Assembly: GCA_007134665.1 (NCBI GenBank)
Contig: SLKH01000067.1
Coordinates: 1 to 5,060, forward strand
Length of the DNA stretch: 5,060 bases
Direction: 5' to 3'
Source: Balneolaceae bacterium
GTDB taxonomy: Bacteria; Bacteroidota; Rhodothermia; Balneolales; Balneolaceae
The position numbers and the translations under genes were made by a program. Positions within the stretch are counted from its first letter, which is position 1. Every line of letters starts with the position of its first letter. Shown piece by piece: positions 1 to 5,060 of this stretch. A model generated the notes under the pieces. That model did no database searches. It worked only from the letters and a program-made list of their open reading frames with translations, and was not told where the DNA came from.

Positions 1-1131
1 ACCGTTGTCTGAAGGAGAATCCGGGTTTAAACCGAGGTCAATCGATTTATACAGGCCAATTAATTGTGCCGGAATTACATATGGCAGCAAGCCCACATCG
101 GGATCGGGATTGCCGTTGTAGTTCAATTCAACTTTCAGGTCACAATCGACCTGTCTGCTCATTTCTTCAGATGCAAAGATGCCGATTGTATACATATGAG
201 TATTTTCCGACAAGATTTCCCGGGCAAGATCTTTTTCATAACGGAAGACATATTCATCCGGAGAAAAGAGATAGACAAGTACCGTTTTCTTGTTTACTAC
301 AACTTTTGGTCCGTGACGGAATCCTAAGAATGAATCGTGTTTTCCGATCACTTCACCATTGGTGAGTTCCTGAACTTTCAGATGTGATTCCCTTGAAATT
401 CCCAGCAGAGGGCCGGATCCAAGAAAGACGATCCGGTTGAAATCATACTCAGCCAGTTCCTTAAAATCGCCGTGATGATCATCAAGAAGTGACTGTCCTG
501 TTACAGAAATCTGCTTAACATCGTTTTCAAGCCCTTCAAAAGAATCCATTTTGGCAGTAAGTGCTGCGGCAAGCAGCATCCCGGTAAAACTGCCGGTCAT
601 GGCAAGTGCTTTATCTTCAGCTTCGGGCGGCAAAATAAGAGTCAGGCCATTTCCAAGGTCATTTACTTTCTCTGCCAGGCTGCCCAGGGGGTTGCACGTA
701 ATGGCTATATGATACACTTCACTGCAAAATTTTTCAGCCAGATCGACTACGGCATTACTTTCGGGGCTATTACCCGATCGGGCGAATGAAATCAGTAATA
801 ACGGACGATCTGCAGAAACATAGTTTTCAAAATGCGTTACCAGTGACGTCGTTGAAATAGCAGTAGAATCGATCCCAAAATTCTGGTAAAATGCGTGTTG
901 AATGGTTTTGCCGATAAATGCAGAACTGCCAGCACCAGTAAGTATAATTTTTAATTGTTTATTACTGATCAGTGGCAGCAGAAAGTTATTTAACTCTTCC
1001 CGCTGACTGGCTATGGTTCGATAAACATCAAGCCATAATTTCGGTTGCCAGTTGATTTCATGATAGGTATGAAAATCAGCGGTCTCATTCGAGTCACTGT
1101 CAGTTTTTTTTGATTCAGATGAGTGAGTCAT
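1..1131 (-). CDS. agaS: AgaS-like double-SIS-domain amino-sugar-phosphate isomerase/deaminase (C-terminus cut by window edge)
   Basis: The minus-strand frame from the ATG at 1131-1129 stays open for 377 codons to base 1, so only the C-terminal end is missing, roughly 15-20 residues judging from the 384-residue E. coli AgaS as I recall it. An in-frame TAG at 1143-1141, four codons upstream, makes this the most upstream possible start; no clear Shine-Dalgarno is seen. Two SIS (sugar isomerase) domains lie at about residues 55-205 and 225-360. Signature blocks are LTGAGSSAFIG (64-74), LISFARSGNSPES (113-125), AMTGSF (177-182), FLGSGPLLG (236-244), ESHLKVQELTNGE (248-260), GFRHGPK (270-276) and LGLNPDSPS (366-374), all closely matching AgaS. 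The family converts galactosamine-6-phosphate to tagatose-6-phosphate plus ammonia, or isomerises related ketose/aldose phosphates, in the cytoplasm; no signal peptide is seen. A polar Ser/Asp-rich N-terminus (1-20) precedes the conserved start. It is transcribed away from a GH109-like operon, which supports a role in N-acetylgalactosamine use. The exact substrate is inferred; a GlmS-like or frlB-like activity is less likely. Confidence 0.92.
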   Translation of the reverse strand, partial: MTHSSESKKTDSDSNETADFHTYHEINWQPKLWLDVYRTIASQREELNNFLLPLISNKQLKIILTGAGSSAFIGKTIQHAFYQNFGIDSTAISTTSLVTHFENYVSADRPLLLISFARSGNSPESNAVVDLAEKFCSEVYHIAITCNPLGSLAEKVNDLGNGLTLILPPEAEDKALAMTGSFTGMLLAAALTAKMDSFEGLENDVKQISVTGQSLLDDHHGDFKELAEYDFNRIVFLGSGPLLGISRESHLKVQELTNGEVIGKHDSFLGFRHGPKVVVNKKTVLVYLFSPDEYVFRYEKDLAREILSENTHMYTIGIFASEEMSRQVDCDLKVELNYNGNPDPDVGLLPYVIPAQLIGLYKSIDLGLNPDSPSDNG

Positions 1132-1250
1132 GAAAAATATCTATTGAAATAAAAAGTACATTTCATTTTTTCAAGGAACTTTCTTAAATAAAGTATAGAA
1201 AAGAAACGAATAATAATAACACATAGCATTACGAAAGAAAAAAAAAGCTA

Positions 1251-1258
1251 TATTTTTG
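1251..1258 (+). promoter_or_regulatory. Possible Bacteroidota-type -7 element (TATTTTTG) for the plus-strand operon
   Basis: TATTTTTG fits the Bacteroidota -7 consensus TAnnTTTG and would give a leader of roughly 130 nt before the ATG at 1392. No good TTG-type -33 element sits about 19-21 bases upstream (the sequence there reads GCATTACG), and such a match is easily found by chance in AT-rich DNA. Treat it as a weak candidate only. Confidence 0.2.
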
Positions 1259-1324
1259 TTTTAAGCCATAAATAACTGTTTATTAAAAAGGTGTATATCA
1301 ACAGGTCAAAATGAAGATAAAATA

Positions 1325-1357
1325 TGCTGTGCCGGGAAATTAAGTTCCGGGACAGTA
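1325..1357 (+). promoter_or_regulatory. Imperfect leader hairpin upstream of the GH109-like gene
   Basis: As RNA, CTGT (1327-1330) pairs with ACAG (1352-1355). After a single G-G mismatch (1331/1351), CCGGGA (1332-1337) pairs with TTCCGG (1345-1350), including one G-U pair, and closes a 7-nt loop. Two further weak pairs extend the base to 1325/1357. It lies 34 bases before the start codon and has no following T-tract, so it is not a classical terminator. It could be a 5'-leader structure or a dyad operator. Confidence 0.35.
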
Positions 1358-1373
1358 AATAACCGGGTGAATT

Positions 1374-1380
1374 AAAAAGG
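1374..1380 (+). promoter_or_regulatory. Weak Shine-Dalgarno-like sequence (AAAAAGG) for the GH109-like gene
   Basis: AAAAAGG ends 11 bases before the ATG at 1392, slightly farther than optimal. It is the only purine-rich, ribosome-binding-like stretch near a start in this window; the other starts have none. It supports the ATG at 1392, as does the Tat-like N-terminus that begins right there. Confidence 0.35.
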
Positions 1381-1391
1381 TTAATTGAATT

Positions 1392-2789
1392 ATGAAACGA
1401 AAGGATTTTTTAAAACTGACCGGGTATGGAATGGCAGGTGCCGGACTGTTGGGTAAAGGTGTTAAGGATGGTGAGCATTACTACACGGGAAAAGCAGAGG
1501 ATCAGTCTCATAATATGTCCGGTTTCGCAGCACCACGGCTGGATGTTGTCAGAGTTGGTGTGATTGGGATCGGTAACAGAGGGTCGGGCGGACTTCGCAG
1601 GTTATCGCGAATAGAAGGAGTTGAGATCAAGGCGATTTGTGATATCGAACCGGAAAGAACTCAGCGCGGTATTGAGATTTTGTCAGGTTCAGGACATATT
1701 CCTGATCAATATTCGGGAAGTGAAGATGCCTGGAAACGAATGTGTGAACGCAATGATCTTGATCTCATCTACATCTGCACACCCTGGCATCTTCATACAC
1801 CCCAAGCTGTATTTTCCATGGAGCATGGAAAACATGCAGCTACTGAATTACCTGCTGCTGTAACAATTGAGGAATGCTGGCAACTGGTGGAAACATCAGA
1901 GCGTACTCGCAAACACTGTATGCTTCTTGGGAATGTCAACTATGATTTCTATGAATTGGTCATATTAAATATGGCAAGAAATGGGTTTTTCGGTGAGCTC
2001 ATTCATGGAGAGGGAGCATACATTCATGACCTTATGGAAAATAATTTTTCCAAAGATAATTACCACAATATGTGGCGCTTAAAGGAGAATAAAGGTAGAA
2101 ACGGGAATCTTTATTCTCAGCATGGAATCGGCCCTATAGCAAAACTGATGGATATAAATTGTGGCGATAAAATGGAATATATGGTTTCCATGTCGAGTGC
2201 TGATTTTATGATGTACAAAAGAGCTGAAGAACTTGCATCTGAAGATGACTTTTGGGAACAGTTTAGGGGCAGGGATTATCGCGGGAATATCAATACGAGT
2301 TTGATTAAAACCCGCAAGGGTAAAACGATTATGCTACAGCATGATGTAAGTTCTCCCAGGCCCTATTCGAGAATTCATCTGATCAGCGGGACAAATGGAA
2401 TTGCCCGTAAATGGCCGTCACCTGCAAGAATCGCAAAAGATCATACCGGCTGGATTCCGGAGGAGGAGTTTAATGAACTCCAGGAACAATATACCCCTGA
2501 TATAACGAAACAGGTTGGTGAGATGGCCCGCCAGGTCGGGGGGCACGGCGGGATGGATACAATGATGGACTGGCGACTCGTCGACTGTCTGAGAAACGGA
2601 ATTCCACTTGATATGGATGTGTATGATGCAGCCCTTTGGAGTGCAATCGGGCCGCTGAGTGAATGGTCGGTTGCTAACCGGTCCAACGCAGTTGACGTTC
2701 CTGATTTTACAAGGGGTGCCTGGGAAACGAATGAACCCGGTATGGACATCAACCTTGAAAGAGGTGGAACGACAAATATATTGAGTTAA
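1392..2789 (+). CDS. GH109-like NAD-dependent glycosidase, Gfo/Idh/MocA fold (probable alpha-N-acetylgalactosaminidase type)
   Basis: This 465-residue protein has an N-terminal Rossmann domain (about 52-175) with GIGNRG at 59-64 and the acidic D84 ending the second strand, followed by a Gfo/Idh/MocA C-terminal domain. It aligns by eye with Elizabethkingia GH109 alpha-N-acetylgalactosaminidase along its whole length: PWHLHT (131-136), TIEECW (158-163), NGxLYxxHGxGP (238-248), MDIN (253-256), SPRPY (321-325), GGHGGMD (383-389) and PLDMDVYDAALW (405-416). Residues matching the GH109 active site are E152, Y184, R229, Y241, H244 and Y325 (family positions recalled from memory). The Lys of the dehydrogenase EKP motif is replaced: it reads TELPAA at 151-156, as in GH109. 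The family hydrolyses glycosides through NAD-mediated transient C3 oxidation and elimination. The N-terminus resembles a Tat signal, but the pair is Arg-Lys (KRKDFLK), and no lipobox follows. It is the first gene of a three-gene operon, 22 nt from the next. Substrate specificity within GH109 is inferred. Confidence 0.87.
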   Translation: MKRKDFLKLTGYGMAGAGLLGKGVKDGEHYYTGKAEDQSHNMSGFAAPRLDVVRVGVIGIGNRGSGGLRRLSRIEGVEIKAICDIEPERTQRGIEILSGSGHIPDQYSGSEDAWKRMCERNDLDLIYICTPWHLHTPQAVFSMEHGKHAATELPAAVTIEECWQLVETSERTRKHCMLLGNVNYDFYELVILNMARNGFFGELIHGEGAYIHDLMENNFSKDNYHNMWRLKENKGRNGNLYSQHGIGPIAKLMDINCGDKMEYMVSMSSADFMMYKRAEELASEDDFWEQFRGRDYRGNINTSLIKTRKGKTIMLQHDVSSPRPYSRIHLISGTNGIARKWPSPARIAKDHTGWIPEEEFNELQEQYTPDITKQVGEMARQVGGHGGMDTMMDWRLVDCLRNGIPLDMDVYDAALWSAIGPLSEWSVANRSNAVDVPDFTRGAWETNEPGMDINLERGGTTNILS

Positions 2790-2811
2790 ATTTTCAGACC
2801 GATATACTCAA

Positions 2812-3702
2812 ATGAGAGAATTTGATCGAAGAGAATTTATTAAAACCGGGTGTTTGGCAGTTGCCGGTTTGGGGTTATTCCCGGGTTGCTCGGTTACGAG
2901 GGGTCTTTCTGGAGTAAAAATTGGTGTTATTGACATCAATAATCGATATGGCGGGCTGGCAAGAATTGCAGACATAGAAGCGGTTGAAAAAGCTGCAAGA
3001 ATTGGATTCGATGGAGTGGAAATTACTTTTGGCGGGGCGGATGAAGATGGAATACTGCGGTTGGCTCGTGAAGAGCGCCAGCAACTATATCTTGATGAAT
3101 TGTCACGCCACGGGATTGAAGCAGCCGGTACACACCTCTTTATTCTTCATGATAATCTTCTGAAAGACCCGGATGACCACCTGGCACGTCAATGGGTTGA
3201 ACAGGCGATACCGGCTACAGCAAACCTTAATACGAAAGTTATCCTGTTACCATTTTTTGGTGATGGTGCACTGGAAACACGTGATGAAATGAATTATGTT
3301 GCTGATTTGGTTGGTGAACTGGCAACGGAAGCTGAGAATCACGGTGTGGTGCTTGGACTGGAAAATTCACTCTCTGCCGAAGATAACATGCGTATCCTTG
3401 AACGTGCTGATTCATCTGCCGTACAGGTATATTATGATGTTGGCAACTCTCTGCTTTTTGGCCATAATATATATGATGAAATACGATGGCTTGGCAGTGA
3501 ACACATCTGTCAATTCCATTTAAAAGATAATCCTCATTATATGGGTGAAGGTGAAATTGATTTTGAGGAAGTATTCAACGCCATAAGCGAGATCGGTTAT
3601 GAAGGCTGGCTGATACTCGAAACGACATCGCCAACAGGTGACAGGGAAGCCGATTTACGTAGAAACCTGGAGTTTACAAGAAGGATGATACAGGATACAT
3701 GA
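2812..3702 (+). CDS. Tat-exported xylose-isomerase-like TIM-barrel protein (sugar epimerase/isomerase or 3-keto-sugar lyase family)
   Basis: This 296-residue protein belongs to the AP-endonuclease-2/xylose-isomerase-like TIM-barrel family (the family of PF01261). The N-terminus carries a clear Tat motif, DRREFIK (5-11), a hydrophobic stretch (13-23) and FPGC ending at C26, a non-canonical lipobox, so it may be a lipoprotein. The start is supported by the Tat motif directly after it; no Shine-Dalgarno is visible. The barrel spans about 35-295. The four expected metal ligands are E184 (GLENS), D209 (YYDVGN), H236 (QFHLKD) and E270 (LILETTS), with the family's GEGEIDF segment at 245-251, so the metal site looks intact. 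Relatives isomerise or epimerise sugars (for example inosose and ketose enzymes) or catalyse elimination on 3-keto glycosides when paired with Gfo/Idh/MocA oxidases. Its position between two Gfo/Idh/MocA genes favours such a pairing, but the sequence alone does not fix the reaction. Confidence 0.87.
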   Translation: MREFDRREFIKTGCLAVAGLGLFPGCSVTRGLSGVKIGVIDINNRYGGLARIADIEAVEKAARIGFDGVEITFGGADEDGILRLAREERQQLYLDELSRHGIEAAGTHLFILHDNLLKDPDDHLARQWVEQAIPATANLNTKVILLPFFGDGALETRDEMNYVADLVGELATEAENHGVVLGLENSLSAEDNMRILERADSSAVQVYYDVGNSLLFGHNIYDEIRWLGSEHICQFHLKDNPHYMGEGEIDFEEVFNAISEIGYEGWLILETTSPTGDREADLRRNLEFTRRMIQDT

Positions 3703-3714
3703 CATGTCCTGTAT
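3688..3714 (+). repeat. Inverted repeat spanning the stop codon of the TIM-barrel gene
   Basis: ATACAGGA (3688-3695) and TCCTGTAT (3707-3714) are perfect 8-base inverted arms around an 11-base loop. The loop contains a second small palindrome, CATG-A-CATG (3698-3706). The repeat overlaps the last codons and the TGA of the preceding gene. No T-run follows, so an intrinsic terminator is unlikely. It may be an intercistronic mRNA stem that tunes stability or translation of the downstream gene, or a chance or binding-site dyad. Confidence 0.45.
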
Positions 3715-3744
3715 AAAAGTCACTTTAAATTACAAATAAACAGT

Positions 3745-5060
3745 ATGGGTATGGAAGAAAAAAATAAACAGAGCCGGCGCGATTTTCTCTCAACAGTTGC
3801 GCTGGGAGCCGTTGGAACCATGGGTGCAGTCAGTGTGCTGTCGGGGTGTGGAAGTTCATTAAATATAAAGAGGCCGGAAGACGGGACACATTTATCGCTT
3901 CTCGAACAGGCCCCGGATGGAGAAGTTTTAAAAGCCGGCCTGGTCGGATGTGGCGGCCGCGGTACCGGGGCTGCAGTCAATTTTGTGGATGCCGGCCCGA
4001 ACCTTGAAATCGTTGCGATCGGTGATGCTTTTCAGGATCAGATTGACAGATGCAGGAATACTTTAAAGCAGGCAAGGGATATCGAAATCGATGATGATAA
4101 ATGTTTTGCGGGCCTTGATTGTTACAAGCAGGTTATCGATTCAGATATAGACGTCATCCTGCTTGCAAGCCCTCCAAATTTCCGTCCAAGAGAGGTTAAG
4201 GCGGCCATTGAAGCGGGTATACACGTGTTCCAGGAAAAACCGGTTGCTGTTGACCCGGTAGGAGCCCGGGTTATGATGGAGGTTACTGAGCAGGCTAAAC
4301 AAAAGAACCTCTGCATGGTGAGTGGCACGATCCGGCGGTATGAAAAAAATTATATCGAAACCCAGCGCAGGGTAGCCCAGGGACAGATCGGAGAAGTGGT
4401 CAGTGCCAATATTATTCGAAACGGAGGTGCGCTTTGGTGGGTGGAACGCAAAGATGAATGGTCGGATCTCGAATACATGTTGCGAAACTGGGGGAATTAC
4501 AACTGGTTGTCCGGCGATCATATTATTGAACAGTATATTCATGAACTGGATGTGATGAGCTGGCACCTGGGAAGTCATCCAGTTAAAGCAATGGGATATG
4601 GCGGGCGGCAGCAGCGAATTTCCGGAGATTTATATGATCATTTCAGTATTGTGTATGAGTATGAGGGAGGTAAGAAAGTGAACTGTTTCTGTCGTCAGAT
4701 TAACGGTTGTGATAATGGGAAAGTGGAAAAAATAGTTGGTTCAGAAGGATATGCCGATGCCAGTGGAACTATCTATAACCACAAGGGTGAAATCATTTGG
4801 GAATATCCGTTCCCGACACAAAATGATGAAGATCAGACATGGAGAGTCAACAATCCCTATGTACAGGAACATGTGGAATTGGTAACAGCCATACGCACAG
4901 GCCAATATCTGAATGATTCTGATGAACAGATCAAGTCAACTTTGATTGGAATCATGGGCCGAATGGCTGCCTATTCCGGAAATGAGATCACTTGGGACCA
5001 GGTTGTCAATTCAGATCTTGATATTTCTCCTGATGTGATCAGTTTTGATGCCAGCTACGA
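3745..5060 (+). CDS. Tat-exported lipoprotein oxidoreductase of the Gfo/Idh/MocA family (C-terminus cut by window edge)
   Basis: The frame is open from the ATG at 3745 to the right edge: 438 complete codons and no stop. An alternative ATG at 3751 (two codons in) is equally possible; neither has a Shine-Dalgarno. The N-terminus has a canonical Tat motif, SRRDFL (10-15), a hydrophobic segment and a classic lipobox, LSGC (C35), so the protein is probably exported folded and lipid-anchored in the envelope. The Rossmann domain begins at about 62 with GCGGRG (68-73). EKP (164-166) supplies the conserved Lys of the active dehydrogenase, and GDHIIEQYIHELDVMSW (257-273) holds the second-domain His/Asp cluster (H266, D269). 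The family oxidises or reduces sugar and cyclitol hydroxyls with tightly bound NAD(P). This Tat-secreted subgroup is common in Bacteroidota and Planctomycetota. As the third gene, next to a TIM-barrel enzyme, it is a plausible glycoside 3-oxidase; the substrate is unknown. The protein appears nearly complete, with little missing. Confidence 0.9.
   Translation, partial: MGMEEKNKQSRRDFLSTVALGAVGTMGAVSVLSGCGSSLNIKRPEDGTHLSLLEQAPDGEVLKAGLVGCGGRGTGAAVNFVDAGPNLEIVAIGDAFQDQIDRCRNTLKQARDIEIDDDKCFAGLDCYKQVIDSDIDVILLASPPNFRPREVKAAIEAGIHVFQEKPVAVDPVGARVMMEVTEQAKQKNLCMVSGTIRRYEKNYIETQRRVAQGQIGEVVSANIIRNGGALWWVERKDEWSDLEYMLRNWGNYNWLSGDHIIEQYIHELDVMSWHLGSHPVKAMGYGGRQQRISGDLYDHFSIVYEYEGGKKVNCFCRQINGCDNGKVEKIVGSEGYADASGTIYNHKGEIIWEYPFPTQNDEDQTWRVNNPYVQEHVELVTAIRTGQYLNDSDEQIKSTLIGIMGRMAAYSGNEITWDQVVNSDLDISPDVISFDASY

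Larger units (their letters stand above)
1132..1391. promoter_or_regulatory. Divergent AT-rich intergenic region between agaS and the GH109-like operon
   Basis: These 260 bases separate two divergent starts, so they must hold the promoters of both the agaS-like gene and the plus-strand operon. The first two thirds are very AT-rich, with an A9 run at 1238-1246, and the last 70 bases are a more structured, GC-richer leader. No gene longer than a ten-codon mini-ORF (1311-1343) is visible. A short inverted repeat, TGAAAT (1145-1150) with ATTTCA (1160-1165), lies just upstream of the agaS start. No convincing minus-strand promoter matching the Bacteroidota TAnnTTTG element was found. The shared region makes coordinated control by one regulator plausible, but no regulator gene is in the window. 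Confidence 0.6.

Noticed and set aside
64..365. Two overlapping plus-strand open frames of 87 and 99 codons
   Set aside because: Both lie inside the minus-strand agaS-like gene, whose translation matches a known family throughout; these frames show no recognisable motif.
1325..1391. Riboswitch in the operon leader
   Set aside because: Only one short imperfect hairpin is visible; no known riboswitch core or alternative terminator/anti-terminator pairing could be recognised by eye.
2441..2752. Minus-strand open frame of 103 codons
   Set aside because: It is antisense to the conserved C-terminal part of the GH109-like gene (GGHGGMD and VYDAALW region) and has no independent support.
3688..3722. 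Intrinsic terminator between the second and third plus-strand genes
   Set aside because: The stem is present, but it is followed by AAAAGTCAC rather than a T-run, and the next gene starts about 30 bases later in the same direction.
3953..3976. Cluster resembling a cloning polylinker (NotI-, KpnI- and PstI-like sites in a row)
   Set aside because: It lies in frame within the third gene and encodes the GGRGTGAAV Rossmann glycine-rich loop expected at that point, so it is native coding sequence, not vector contamination.
4141..4578. Minus-strand open frame of 145 codons
   Set aside because: It is antisense to the conserved EKP and His/Asp regions of the Gfo/Idh/MocA gene and shows no recognisable domain; it is a shadow frame.

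Overview
The window looks like bacterial chromosomal DNA from the Bacteroidota/Balneolota/Rhodothermota group. This is an inference from four things: moderate GC content, near-absent Shine-Dalgarno sequences, very AT-rich leaders, and Tat-exported Gfo/Idh/MocA and TIM-barrel enzymes in one operon. A planctomycete or a related phylum cannot be excluded by eye. The window is densely coding, with one real intergenic region.

Layout: (1) positions 1-1131, minus strand: a nearly complete double-SIS-domain sugar-phosphate isomerase/deaminase of the AgaS type, cut at its C-terminus by the window edge. (2) Positions 1132-1391: an AT-rich divergent intergenic region with a leader hairpin, repeated CCGGG boxes and weak promoter-like sequence. 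(3) Positions 1392-5060, plus strand: three tandem genes spaced 22 and about 42 nt apart, so probably one operon. They encode a GH109-like NAD-dependent glycosidase of the Gfo/Idh/MocA fold (465 aa), a metal-dependent xylose-isomerase-like TIM-barrel protein (296 aa), and a second Gfo/Idh/MocA protein with a dehydrogenase-type active site (at least 438 aa, running off the right edge). All three start with a Tat-like signal (degenerate in the first), and the last two also have a cysteine at a lipobox position.

Working model (inference): the plus-strand operon encodes envelope enzymes that attack a glycoside. The GH109-like protein would cleave by transient oxidation at C3 with bound NAD. The dehydrogenase and TIM-barrel pair resembles oxidation/elimination or isomerisation modules acting on 3-keto sugars. 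The divergent AgaS-like enzyme would act in the cytoplasm on an amino-sugar phosphate such as galactosamine-6-phosphate. GH109 (founding activity: alpha-N-acetylgalactosaminidase) next to AgaS suggests that the target is an N-acetylgalactosamine-containing glycan. No transporter, kinase, deacetylase or regulator is visible here. I see no mobile element, CRISPR array, tRNA or rRNA.
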